A DNA stretch of 64,000 nucleotides from an uncultured Eubacteriales bacterium. GTDB lineage: Bacteria > Bacillota > Clostridia > Christensenellales > Aristaeellaceae. Positions 53,035 through 63,380 of the stretch are shown here, one piece after another. Where the stretch lies: positions 1 to 64,000 of the forward strand of contig CADBCY010000010.1 of the NCBI GenBank assembly GCA_902793325.1, written 5' to 3'. A model generated the notes under the pieces. That model was not told the DNA's origin. It did no database searches and was given only the letters and a program-made list of their open reading frames with translations. Each line of letters opens with the position of its first letter. Position 1 is the first letter of the stretch. Both the position numbers and the translations under genes were made by a program.

Positions 53035-54377
53035 TCCTGTATCGCTTCCTTCAGCTTTTCGAGCATCACCTTCGTCTCGGCGGTGGTCTCGCCCAGTATG
53101 GAGGCGATGTCCTGCACCACGCGCATCTGCCGGTCGATGACGCGGTCGGCGGCGGCCAGCGTGTTATCCACGACTTCCTTGGAGTGGCGCTCGGCCTTCT
53201 CGTGCAGGTAGGGCAAGCACATGTCCATGTCGGCCTTGCCCAGGCACAGCGCGGCGGCCATCTCCCGGCAGGTGGGGTAGCCGCAGGCGCCGCAGTTCAG
53301 CGCGGTGTCGGGGCTGTTCTTGTTCAGCCGCACCAGCACCTGCTCCACCGCCTCCTCCGGCGGCACGATCCGCTCCACCGGCTCGGGGGTGAACGCCTTA
53401 AGCACCGACGCCGGCTCGCTCACGCCGAAGTCCCACTCGCCCGCGTAGCCGTTCACGGCCACGGTGCCGCGGATGCGGTTCTCGTAGCGGTTGCTGCGGA
53501 TGGCGGGGCCGTTGACGCAACTGCCCTCGCAGGCGGTCATCTCCAGGAAGGCGTGGCTGACGCCGCCCTGGCGCAGCTCCTCCAGTGCGGCGATGCAGTC
53601 GCCCACGCCGTCGATGGACACGCGGCTCCAGCCGGGCACGCGGGTCATGGATTTCACGATGCCGTCCTGGCGGGGATAGCGCCGCGCGCGGATGCCGCGC
53701 TCGGCCTTCGTGTGGCTATTGATGCACCGCACGCCCTGCTCGTGCATCCACTGCTTTAAGTCGGAGAACAGTATGACCGCGTCCGCGCAGCCGGTGGAAA
53801 TGGCCTCGTCCTTGCGCACGTAGCAGGGGCCGATGTACACCACCAGGGCGTCGGGATACTGGCGGCGCAGGCGGCGACAGTGGACCTCCATGGGGCTCTG
53901 CACGTTCGCCAGGTACTTGAGCATGTCGGGGTAATACTTGCAGATCAGCAGGTTGATGGCCGGGCAGACGCTGGAGATGAGGATGTCCTTCTCGTTCTCG
54001 CGCATGATGCGCTCGTACTCGCGGCTGACGATCTCCGCGCCGATGGCCATTTCCTCCACCTCGAAAAAGCCCAGCTGCAACAGGCCCTCCCGCAGGTCCT
54101 CGATGCAGGAGACGTCGAAGTCGGAGATGAAGGCGGGGTCGAGGCTGGCCACCACCTGGCGCCCGGCGCGCAACTGGCGCTTCACGGCGTCCAGGTCGAA
54201 CTGGGAGTAGCCGCCGTGGCGGGGACAGGTCACCACGCACTCGCCGCAGCCGATGCACTCGTTCTGTATGATCTCCGCGTGGCCGTTCGTGAAGCGGATG
54301 GCCTTCAGCAGGCAGTTGCGGATGCACTTGTAGCAGTCGCGGCAGTTATCCTGGTTGAGGCGCAGGATGGGGTACAT
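53031..54377 (-). CDS. Sensory [FeFe]-hydrogenase-like iron-sulfur protein
   Basis: A 448-residue protein. The ATG at 54377 has GGGAG eight bases upstream; GTG and ATG codons up to 54386 are alternatives. Residues 1-60 hold two [4Fe-4S] motifs (CRDCYKCIRNC and CIGCGECVVTC). The middle has the three hydrogenase segments in altered form: SSVCPAI (Cys138), IGPCYVRKDEA (Cys185) and TACEGSCVNGP (Cys283, Cys287), so all four H-cluster cysteines are kept while neighbours differ from catalytic enzymes. A further [4Fe-4S] motif (CGACGYPTCREMAAALCLGKA) and a coiled tail (about 395-448) follow. Likely a redox or H2 sensor, not a bulk hydrogenase. Confidence 0.85.
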   Translation of the reverse strand: MYPILRLNQDNCRDCYKCIRNCLLKAIRFTNGHAEIIQNECIGCGECVVTCPRHGGYSQFDLDAVKRQLRAGRQVVASLDPAFISDFDVSCIEDLREGLLQLGFFEVEEMAIGAEIVSREYERIMRENEKDILISSVCPAINLLICKYYPDMLKYLANVQSPMEVHCRRLRRQYPDALVVYIGPCYVRKDEAISTGCADAVILFSDLKQWMHEQGVRCINSHTKAERGIRARRYPRQDGIVKSMTRVPGWSRVSIDGVGDCIAALEELRQGGVSHAFLEMTACEGSCVNGPAIRSNRYENRIRGTVAVNGYAGEWDFGVSEPASVLKAFTPEPVERIVPPEEAVEQVLVRLNKNSPDTALNCGACGYPTCREMAAALCLGKADMDMCLPYLHEKAERHSKEVVDNTLAAADRVIDRQMRVVQDIASILGETTAETKVMLEKLKEAIQE

Positions 54378-54524
54378 GCTCATCACTCCCGTCGTGTTAT
54401 TGCTGCCGGAGGTCGTATCCGGGATCCCCGAAGCGCAGGTTCGGCCCCTCCCCGGGCCTGGCGCGCCGGAGAGAATGGAACCGCCGGCCGCGCGAAGGCG
54501 GGCCGGCGTGGAAACGGCGCGGGA

Positions 54525-54767
54525 TTACCCGAGCCTGGCAAGGATTTCGTCGTTGAAGAAGCGTTCGGCGTCGTCCTTCTGGATGATGTGGGTGACGTCG
54601 TCGATGCTCACGCACACGCCCTCGCCGCACTTGCCCATGCAAAACGTGCCGGACAGGGAGACCCGGTCCTCCAGATGGTGCTCCTCCACCAGGCGCTTGA
54701 AGGTCTCCACGACGGACTTGGAGCCCAGCAGATGGCAGGTGCTGCCCACGCAGATGGTCACTTTCAT
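54525..54767 (-). CDS. Thioredoxin-like [2Fe-2S] ferredoxin (NuoE C-domain-like)
   Basis: An 80-residue protein. The ATG at 54767 is chosen with GGGAGG ten bases upstream. Cys residues in CVGSTCHLLGS and FCMGKCGEGVCV form the CxxxxC...CxxxC pattern of the thioredoxin-like [2Fe-2S] family that also ends NuoE/HydC. First gene of the operon with the hydrogenase-like protein and phosphatase; a 147-base gap follows it that holds only GC-rich hairpin sequence. It could pass electrons to or from the hydrogenase-like sensor. Confidence 0.85.
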   Translation of the reverse strand: MKVTICVGSTCHLLGSKSVVETFKRLVEEHHLEDRVSLSGTFCMGKCGEGVCVSIDDVTHIIQKDDAERFFNDEILARLG

Positions 54768-54809
54768 GGTTGCGATACCTCCCACAGTGATTGGTTCGTG
54801 TTCGATACT

Positions 54810-54838
54810 ATGATAGCATATCCCCGGGAAAAAAGCAA
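54810..54838 (-). promoter_or_regulatory. Promoter of the Fe-S/phosphatase operon
   Basis: Minus strand TTGCTT (complement of 54833-54838), 17 bases, TATCAT (complement of 54810-54815) with TGC before the -10. Confidence 0.7.
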
Positions 54839-54855
54839 TCCCGGCGGGAGCGGAC

Positions 54856-54908
54856 GAAAAAGAAAGGGCTGTCCCAACTCGGGGTGCGAGCGCGCCCGGG
54901 ACAGCCCT
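54856..54908 (-). terminator. Terminator of leuS
   Basis: Minus strand 11-bp stem (54865-54875 with 54898-54908), 22-base GC-rich loop, then TTTCTTTTTC (complement of 54856-54864). Confidence 0.8.
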
Positions 54909-54918
54909 GTCGCTTCGG

Positions 54919-57336
<2,418 letters not shown>

Positions 57337-57389
57337 GTTCGGTTCGCTCCTTCAACTGGTTTGCCCGGGTGACCGGGTTGCTCGTGGGT

Positions 57390-57625
57390 AAAAAAACAAG
57401 CCTCCCGTCTCGCCAAGAGACGGAAGGCGCATTGCCTTTCGCGGTACCACTCTCGTTGATTCCCCGCGGGGAATCCCCTCGACGCCGGTAACGGCGGCCG
57501 CCGCCCCGCGCGATCGGCGCAGGGATGCTCCGGAACGAGTTCGGCGGGATCGCGGCGCTGCCTTTCAGCCATGGGCAGCTCTCTTTGGCCTGCGACGGTC
57601 CGCGTACTGCTTTCCTTCAACGCGA
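57390..57625 (-). promoter_or_regulatory. T-box leader of leuS
   Basis: Minus strand T-box AGAGTGGTACCGCG (57440-57453), specifier CTC (complement of 57537-57539), Leu, in the segment GAACTCGTTCCGGAGCATCC, and a 12-bp terminator stem (57400-57411 with 57417-57428) followed by a T run (complement of A at 57390-57396). Uncharged tRNA-Leu with a GAG anticodon should favour leuS transcription. Confidence 0.92.
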
Positions 57626-57630
57626 TACCT

Positions 57631-57659
57631 ATTATAGTGGCTCCCCGCGGCGTTGTCAA
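57631..57659 (-). promoter_or_regulatory. Full-consensus promoter of leuS
   Basis: Minus strand TTGACA (complement of 57654-57659), 17 bases, TATAAT (complement of 57631-57636). Exact consensus at both boxes. Confidence 0.85.
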
Positions 57660-57740
57660 GCGCCGAACGTTAAATGGGCGGGAAGGGCGCGGGAATCGCG
57701 CGCAGCGCCCCGGGCGACGGGATGCGTCCGCGCGGGCAGA

Positions 57741-57769
57741 AAAAAGCGGGGCGGAAAACTCCGCCCCGC
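57741..57769 (-). terminator. Terminator of secG
   Basis: Minus strand 10-bp perfect stem (57746-57755 with 57760-57769), 4-base loop, T run (complement of A at 57740-57745). Confidence 0.85.
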
Positions 57770-57783
57770 GCATTTTCAGGGGA

Positions 57784-58455
57784 TCAGTTGTTGGTCGCCT
57801 CGGTGGCAGCCTCGGCAGCGCCCTCGGCGGCGTCGGCGACGGCCCCGGTGGCAGCCTCGGCGGTGTCGGCAGCGGCGTCGGCAGCACCTTCGACGGCCTC
57901 GGTGGCGGCCTCGGCAGCGCCCTCCGCGGCGTCGGCGACGGCCTCGGTGGCGGCTTCGGCGGTGTCGGCGACGGCGTCGGCAGCACCTTCGACGGCCTCG
58001 GTGGCGGCTTCGGCAGCGCCCTCGGCGGCGTCGGCGGCGGCCTCGGTGGCAGCCTCCGCGGTGTCGGCGGCGGCGTCGGCAGCGTCCGCAACGGTCTCGG
58101 CGGCGGCCTCAGCGGTCTCCTCGGCGGCGTCGGCGGCTTCCTCGGCGGCCTCGGCCACGTCCGCGACGGCCTCCTCCACGGTGCTCGGGGCAGCGGTGGC
58201 GGCCTTGTTCATGCTGTGGGTGGTGAAGATGGTGGCCAGGATGGCCAGCACGATGAAGCAGGTGGCTGCGATCTTGGTGATCTTCTGCAGCTTGCCCTCC
58301 ATGCTCTTTCCCTTATTCTTTCCAAAGAAGGTCTCCGCGCCGCCGCCGATCGCGCCCAGACCCTGGCGCTGGCCCTCCTGCATCAGCACGACGACGATCA
58401 GTAAAATGGAAATCAGAATCAGAATGATATCGACGATAATAGACAAAGCGGCCAT
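57784..58455 (-). CDS. secG: Preprotein translocase subunit SecG with long Ala-rich tail
   Basis: A 223-residue protein; AAGGAGG precedes the ATG. Residues 1-82 are a complete SecG: helix 1 (about 4-25), VVVLMQEGQRQGLGAIGGG, FFGKNKGKS, and helix 2 (about 60-80). Normal SecG ends about here. The next 140 residues are almost only Ala, Glu, Asp, Thr and Val, in 33-residue repeats (130-162, 163-195, 196-223, and a weaker one at 97-129) that should form a long acidic helix. The tail would lie on the side of the membrane where both SecG termini are. Its role is unknown. Confidence 0.88.
   Translation of the reverse strand: MAALSIIVDIILILISILLIVVVLMQEGQRQGLGAIGGGAETFFGKNKGKSMEGKLQKITKIAATCFIVLAILATIFTTHSMNKAATAAPSTVEEAVADVAEAAEEAADAAEETAEAAAETVADAADAAADTAEAATEAAADAAEGAAEAATEAVEGAADAVADTAEAATEAVADAAEGAAEAATEAVEGAADAAADTAEAATGAVADAAEGAAEAATEATNN
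57787..58167 (-). repeat. 99-base tandem repeats in secG
   Basis: Three clear units of 99 bases (57787-58068, the copy next to the stop is cut short) plus a diverged fourth unit to about 58167, all in frame. Each codes 33 residues, that is three 11-residue helical turns. Confidence 0.85.
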
Positions 58456-58549
58456 GAAGCATCCTCCTTAAGTATCTTGTGAACCTTGACGCGCCCGCGC
58501 CTGGGCCGCGCCATTCCGCACAAAGGCCCACGTTCACACATGCTTATGA

Positions 58550-58578
58550 ATTATAGCACAGTTCGCGCCAAAACGCAA
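58550..58578 (-). promoter_or_regulatory. Promoter of secG
   Basis: Minus strand TTGCGT (complement of 58573-58578), 17 bases, TATAAT (complement of 58550-58555) with TGTGC before the -10. Confidence 0.8.
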
Positions 58579-58655
58579 CCGGGTTTGACGGGATTGCGTT
58601 TATTAAAAAAGTGTAATTCAGGGCGCGAAGCGGCGGAGGGCTAACACTTTTCCCC

Positions 58656-58684
58656 TTGATTCTTTCTATCCCGGGGCGTATAAT
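58656..58684 (+). promoter_or_regulatory. Promoter of the patB-like gene
   Basis: TTGATT (58656-58661), 17 bases, TATAAT (58679-58684). Confidence 0.8.
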
Positions 58685-58709
58685 GGCAGTATATTGTCGA
58701 TAACGGGGG

Positions 58710-59900
58710 ATGAATGCCGTGAAACCGGAGCTGCGCGCGCTCTTGGACGCGCCTGTGGATCGCAGGGGAACGCACTGTGAGAAGTGGGACGGGCTGGAAG
58801 AACACTACGGCCGCGCCGACCTGCTGGCCATGTGGGTGGCGGACATGGACTTTCCCACCGTGCCGCAGGTGACCGAGGCGCTGGTCGAGCGCGCGAAGCA
58901 CCCCATCTACGGCTATACGGACAACGCCGAGGCGGACCGCAGGGCCGAGGTGGGCTGGCTGGCCCGCCGCCACGGGCTGCGGGTGGAGCCGGAGTGGATC
59001 CGCTTCAGCCCCGGCGTGGTGGACAGCCTGTTCTTCTGCGTGCGCGCGCTGACGGAGCCCGGCGACGCCGTGGTGGTGCAGCCCCCGGTGTACGGCCCCT
59101 TCTACACGGCGGCCAGGCTGTTCGAGCGGCCCATCGTGAAAAACCCCCTCGTCCTGGACGGCGACGGGTGGCGCATGGACCTTGAGGACCTGGAGGCGAA
59201 GTTCGCCGCGGGCGCGAAGCTGATGCTGCTGTGCAACCCCCACAACCCGGTGGGCCGCGTGTGGCGCGCGGACGAGCTCGAGGCGGTGGTGGCGCTCGCG
59301 CGGCGCTACGGCGCGACGGTGATCTCCGACGAGATCCACGCCGAGTTCGCGCTGGACGGCCGGCACACCACCCGCATCCTGAGCCTGGACGGCGCGGCGG
59401 AGTGCTGCGTGATGCTGACCTCCGCCACCAAGGCGTTCAACCTGGCGGGGCTGCGGCAGTCGTCGGTGATCATCCGCGACGAGGCCCTGCGCGGGAAGGT
59501 CGCGGCGGAGATCGAGCGCGCCCACGCCGCGGGGCCCAATCTGTTCGGGGCCATCGCCCAGACGGCGGCCTATACCCATGGCGACGACTGGATGGACGCG
59601 GTGCTGGAGTACGTGACGGAAAACCGGGACTGGGCGGTGGACTTCCTGCGCCGCGAGCTGCCGGAGATCCGCTGCGTGCCGCCGGAGGGCACCTACCTGC
59701 TGTGGCTGGACCTTCGCGGCCTGGGGCTTTCCCACCGGGAGCTCCTCAGCCTGATGACGGAGGGAGCCCATGTGGCCGTGAACGACGGCCTGTTCTTCGG
59801 CGAGGAGGGCCGCGGCTGGATCCGGCTGAACCTGGCGACCCAGCGGGCCAACGTGGTGAAGGCCCTCGAGAATATGCGCAGCGCGATACGGAGTCGGTAA
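58710..59900 (+). CDS. PatB/MalY-type cystathionine beta-lyase (aminotransferase class I fold)
   Basis: A 396-residue PLP enzyme. Features: LAMWVADMDFPTVPQV near the N-terminus (PatB/MalY hallmark), CNPHNPVGRVW, ISDEIHAEF and the PLP lysine in SATKAFNLAGLR (about residue 237). This group splits C-S bonds of cystathionine or cysteine conjugates; it is not a true aminotransferase. The ribosome site is weak (GGGGGA directly at the ATG); a GTG at 58719 is an alternative start. The exonuclease gene follows closely. Confidence 0.88.
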   Translation: MNAVKPELRALLDAPVDRRGTHCEKWDGLEEHYGRADLLAMWVADMDFPTVPQVTEALVERAKHPIYGYTDNAEADRRAEVGWLARRHGLRVEPEWIRFSPGVVDSLFFCVRALTEPGDAVVVQPPVYGPFYTAARLFERPIVKNPLVLDGDGWRMDLEDLEAKFAAGAKLMLLCNPHNPVGRVWRADELEAVVALARRYGATVISDEIHAEFALDGRHTTRILSLDGAAECCVMLTSATKAFNLAGLRQSSVIIRDEALRGKVAAEIERAHAAGPNLFGAIAQTAAYTHGDDWMDAVLEYVTENRDWAVDFLRRELPEIRCVPPEGTYLLWLDLRGLGLSHRELLSLMTEGAHVAVNDGLFFGEEGRGWIRLNLATQRANVVKALENMRSAIRSR

Positions 59901-59906
59901 TACGTG

Positions 59907-60524
59907 ATGGAGCTTTTCAAGAAATGGTTTTCCCGTCCCAGGCCGGAGAAGCAGATCGCCGTGGACGTGGAACTCGACGGACTGCACCCCAGCCATATCA
60001 TCCAACTGTCCTACCTGATTATCGAAGGCAAGAGGGTGCGCGGCAAGAACTTCTACTTCCGCGCGCGGGCCATCAACCGCTACGCCCGCCAGGTGCACGG
60101 GCTGAGCGTGTCCGACCTGCGCCGCCTCTCGGGCGGGCAGACGCTGGCCGACCGCGCCGAGGAGGTCTACAACGACTTCAAGGATTGCAGCATGGTCATC
60201 GGCCACGACGTGGCGGGGGACGTGAAGTACATCCGCCGGGAGCTGGCGCAGTACGGCTACAAGCTGCCGCCGCTGCCCGTGTTCTGCACGCTGAAGCACT
60301 ACACCGAGGAGGCGCACATTCCCCGCAAGGACAACCCGAAGCTCATCAAGCCGCCCAAGCTGGTGGAGCTGACGCAGTACTTCGGCCTGAGCGAGGAATT
60401 CATCGCCCGGAAGTGCCACCGCTGGTACGGCGAGGGCGGGGATCATCCCCACGACGCCCGCTACGACGCCGCCGCGGCCTACCTGGTCATGCTGGTGGGC
60501 GAGAAGCTGCCCTGCCCGAAATAA
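59907..60524 (+). CDS. DEDDh-type 3'-5' exonuclease (DnaQ-like)
   Basis: A 205-residue protein starting at ATG 59907 (GTG at 59904 also possible; GGAG lies about 10 bases before the latter). Exo I IAVDVELDG gives Asp and Glu, exo II is VIGHDVAGDVKYI, exo III is HDARYDAAAAY with His and Asp, so the DEDDh set is complete. It lacks polymerase III or helicase parts. It may trim DNA or RNA; its cotranscription with the C-S lyase, 6 bases apart, gives no clear hint. Confidence 0.85.
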   Translation: MELFKKWFSRPRPEKQIAVDVELDGLHPSHIIQLSYLIIEGKRVRGKNFYFRARAINRYARQVHGLSVSDLRRLSGGQTLADRAEEVYNDFKDCSMVIGHDVAGDVKYIRRELAQYGYKLPPLPVFCTLKHYTEEAHIPRKDNPKLIKPPKLVELTQYFGLSEEFIARKCHRWYGEGGDHPHDARYDAAAAYLVMLVGEKLPCPK

Positions 60525-60560
60525 CGCATGCGCCGCCGTCCGGGGACGGCGAACGATCAA

Positions 60561-60614
60561 CCGAAGCCCCTCCCATTGCGAAAGCCCCTCGCATTGCGAG
60601 GGGCTTCGGTTTTG
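60561..60614 (+). terminator. Terminator with two competing stems
   Basis: The 3' arm GAGGGGCTTCGG (60598-60609) can pair with 60561-60572 (12 bp) or, through GCGAGGGGCTT, with AAGCCCCTCGC (60582-60592, 11 bp); then GGTTTTG. The short stem next to the T tract is a terminator; the long one is an alternative fold. Confidence 0.7.
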
Positions 60615-61847
60615 TCAGTTCGCTCCGTCCGCCCAGTTGCCGTTGCGGAACACGGGCACGGTGCGGCCGTCGCGGGTGATGGCGTCGATGTTCATGTCGG
60701 CGGTGCCGATCATGAAGTCCACGTGGATCATGGAGTCGTTGACGCCCAGCGCGCGGCATTCCTCCAGCGTCCTGTCCTGGTAGCCCGCGATGGTGTCCGC
60801 GAACCCCATGCCCAGCGCCAGGTGGCAGGCGGCGTTTTCGTCGAACAGGGTATTGAAGAACAGGATCCCGCTGTTGCGGATGGGGGAGTCGTAGGGCACC
60901 AGCGCGCATTCGCCCAGGCAGGCCGCGCCCTCGTCCATGGTGATGATGGTGGTCAGGGCGTCGTTGTTCACGTCGGCGTGCCACTCCACGGCCCTGCCGC
61001 CCTCGAAGCGAATCCAGAATCCATCGATCAACTGGCCCTCCCAGCTCAGCGGCATGGAGGCGTACACGACGCCCTCCGCCTGCCCGCGCATGGGGGAGAT
61101 GAAGCACTCCTCGGTGGGGATGTTGGGGTTGAAGAATACGCCCTGCAGGCTGGTGTCTCCGCCGCCCTTGAACTCGGCCTCGGGGATCATGCCCACGGTG
61201 AAGTCGGTGCCGTTGCCGGCGGTGTAGTGCAGCTTCTCGATGCCCAGCCCGTTCAGCCAGGCGCAGCGGGCGTGCAGGTTCCGATTGTGGGCCTCCCAGG
61301 CGGCCACGGGGTCGTCGTCCACGCGGCTGGCGGCCAGTATGGCCTCCCACAGCTTCTCCACGGCCTGGCGTTTCGTGAGCCCCGGGAACAGGCGCCTGGC
61401 CCAGGCCGCGCCGGGCACGGCGGCGATGCACCACTGGTACCGGTTCTCCATCCGGTCGCGGTAGCCCTTGATGATGGGGTACTGGGCCTGGCGGCCCTTG
61501 CTCATCTTCTCCTGGTCCACGCCCTTGAGCACGTCGGGGTCCTGGTCGTCGATGTAGATGCGGCAGGGCAGGTTCGCCACGTAGTGCTTCCAGCGGGCCT
61601 CCTCCCAGTCGGACAGTGTGGACAGGTTCTCCAGGCTCCGGTACTTCACGTGGGTCCGGGTCAGCTCGGGGCAGTCCCAGTCCACCACCACGCGGGCCGC
61701 GCCGCAACGGTAGCATTCCTCCACCAGCATTTGCACGAACTCCGGCTGCTCCAGCCCGGCGGTGATGAACACCTCCTGGCCCTTCTGCACGTTCGCTCCG
61801 CTGGCGGCGATCAGGTGCGCGTACTTGCGCAGGATGCGCTTCTTCAC
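60615..61847 (-). CDS. Aminopeptidase of family M29
   Basis: A 410-residue cytoplasmic metallopeptidase (thermophilic aminopeptidase T/PepS type). Start GTG with GGAGAGG upstream. N-terminal domain with GLEQPEFVQMLVEECYR, and the metal-binding residues lie in IPTEECFISP (Glu pair), DEGAACLGECALVP, GILFFNTLFDENAACHLALGMG and DSMIHVDFMIGTADM. Length is normal. It releases N-terminal residues from peptides. Monocistronic, with MATE 51 bases upstream on the same strand, so possibly cotranscribed with it. Confidence 0.92.
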   Translation of the reverse strand: MKKRILRKYAHLIAASGANVQKGQEVFITAGLEQPEFVQMLVEECYRCGAARVVVDWDCPELTRTHVKYRSLENLSTLSDWEEARWKHYVANLPCRIYIDDQDPDVLKGVDQEKMSKGRQAQYPIIKGYRDRMENRYQWCIAAVPGAAWARRLFPGLTKRQAVEKLWEAILAASRVDDDPVAAWEAHNRNLHARCAWLNGLGIEKLHYTAGNGTDFTVGMIPEAEFKGGGDTSLQGVFFNPNIPTEECFISPMRGQAEGVVYASMPLSWEGQLIDGFWIRFEGGRAVEWHADVNNDALTTIITMDEGAACLGECALVPYDSPIRNSGILFFNTLFDENAACHLALGMGFADTIAGYQDRTLEECRALGVNDSMIHVDFMIGTADMNIDAITRDGRTVPVFRNGNWADGAN

Positions 61848-61898
61848 GGTCGTCCTCTCCTTTATTTCGATATAAATGCCATTAATGGTTGCCCGCCG

Positions 61899-63236
61899 CT
61901 ACGCCGGGCGGAGGGTCTCCACGTTCATCCGCCGCAGCAGCGCGAGGTAGGCGGCGCTGGACAGCGCCCACGTGAAGGGATAGATCCAGTACGCCAGGCC
62001 GATGGTGTGGAAGATTTGCCCCACCGTGAACAGCGCCACGATGCGCACCGCGCACCAGCAGCTCAGCATGATGACCATGGGCGTCATGGGGCGGCCCAGC
62101 CCGCGCATCACCGCCGAGGCCACGTGGGAGAAGCCCACCAGCCCGAAGAAGAGCGCGCAGGTGCGCGTGCGGCCCATGCCGAAGCGCACGACCTCGGGGT
62201 CGCGGTTGAACAGCGCGATGACCTGCGGCGCGAACAGGAACAGCACCGCGCCCAGCACCTCGATCACCGCCACCGCGCTCCACAGCCCGAAGCGCATGCC
62301 CCGGCGCACGCGGTCGTAGCGCCGCGCGCCCATGTTCTGGCTGATGAAGGTGGTCATGGCCATCGAGAACGCCGTGATCGGCAGGAACGCGAAGCCCTCC
62401 ACCTTGAAGGACGCCCCGATGCCCGCCATGGCCAGGCTGCCGAAGGAATTGATGTAGGACTGGATCAGTATGTTGGACAGGTCGATCACGCAGGCCTGCA
62501 GCGCCGTGGGCAGGCCGTTGCGCGCGATGAACCGCAGGTTGTCCCGGTCCATCCGCAGGCGACGCGGCTCCAGGCGGATGGCGCTCTTGGCGCGCATGAG
62601 CCGCGCGGCGGCGAGGGCCATGCTCAGCAACTGCGAGAGCACCGTGGCGATGGCCGCGCCCTCCACGCCCATGCCGAAGCCCGCCACGAACAGCACGTCC
62701 AGCGCGATGTTCACCAGACTGCTGACGATCAGGTAGATCAGCGGGTGGCGGCTGTCCCCGGCGGCCTGCAGCACGCCCACCAGCACGTTGTACATGATGA
62801 GCCCCACGGAGCCGCCGAAGTAGATGCGCAGGTAGCGCACGGCCTCGGGAAAGACCTCCGCGGGCGTGTCCATCCAGCGCAGCACGGTGGGGGAGATCCA
62901 CACGCCCAGCAGCGAGATGACCGCGCTGCCCGCCAGGCCCAGCAGCACCGCCGTGTGCACGGCCCGGCGCGTCTGTTCGTCGTCCTCCGCGCCGATGTGC
63001 CGCGCGATGACGACCCCCGCGCCGATGGCGAAGCCCAGGAAGAACCCGATGAGCAGGTTCACGAAGGCGGCGTTGGCGCTGACCGCAGCCAGCGCGGTGG
63101 GGCCGAGAAAGTTGCCCACGATGAGGGCGTCGGCGGTGTTGTAGAGCTGCTGGAACAGGTAGCCCACGAACACGGGCAGCGCGAAGCCGATGATCTGCCT
63201 GCGGATGCTGCCCTCGGTCATGCGGTTGGTCTCCAT
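61899..63236 (-). CDS. MATE family efflux transporter
   Basis: A 445-residue membrane protein with twelve predicted helices. The start METNRMTEGSIRRQI has GGAGGGAGG upstream; the frame further upstream only reads antisense to the next gene. Typical MATE segments: GFALPVFVGYLFQQLYNTAD at the first helix and two homologous halves. It should export drugs or metabolites using H+ or Na+. A TACAAT -10 with TGC before it lies upstream (complement of 63270-63275 region); no clear -35. Confidence 0.92.
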   Translation of the reverse strand: METNRMTEGSIRRQIIGFALPVFVGYLFQQLYNTADALIVGNFLGPTALAAVSANAAFVNLLIGFFLGFAIGAGVVIARHIGAEDDEQTRRAVHTAVLLGLAGSAVISLLGVWISPTVLRWMDTPAEVFPEAVRYLRIYFGGSVGLIMYNVLVGVLQAAGDSRHPLIYLIVSSLVNIALDVLFVAGFGMGVEGAAIATVLSQLLSMALAAARLMRAKSAIRLEPRRLRMDRDNLRFIARNGLPTALQACVIDLSNILIQSYINSFGSLAMAGIGASFKVEGFAFLPITAFSMAMTTFISQNMGARRYDRVRRGMRFGLWSAVAVIEVLGAVLFLFAPQVIALFNRDPEVVRFGMGRTRTCALFFGLVGFSHVASAVMRGLGRPMTPMVIMLSCWCAVRIVALFTVGQIFHTIGLAYWIYPFTWALSSAAYLALLRRMNVETLRPA

Positions 63237-63323
63237 GCCGCGCCTCCCTCCTTCGACCGTGCAGGGTCTATTGTAGCACTTTGGGGGCGGCGCGTGTGTT
63301 ATATCCCGGAAAAACTTCGGGCG

Positions 63324-63352
63324 TTGCGCGGGCGGGCGGGATGTGCTATAAT
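63324..63352 (+). promoter_or_regulatory. Promoter of the DUF2284 gene
   Basis: TTGCGC (63324-63329), 17 bases, TATAAT (63347-63352) with TGC before the -10. Confidence 0.8.
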
Positions 63353-63380
63353 CGGGGCAACGGGAAACGGAGGGATCGGA

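Noticed and set aside
53031..54377. Catalytic [FeFe]-hydrogenase
   Set aside because: The H-cluster cysteines are kept but the neighbouring residues of all three segments differ from active enzymes, and no maturation or NuoF-type genes adjoin; a sensory role fits better.
57787..58167. Tandem repeats considered as a CRISPR array or satellite
   Set aside because: Units are continuous, in frame with secG and without unique spacers, so they are coding repeats.
60528..63380. Long open frame on the plus strand before the DUF2284 protein
   Set aside because: Antisense to the M29 peptidase and MATE genes; only the part from ATG 63381, with its own promoter and ribosome site, is a gene.
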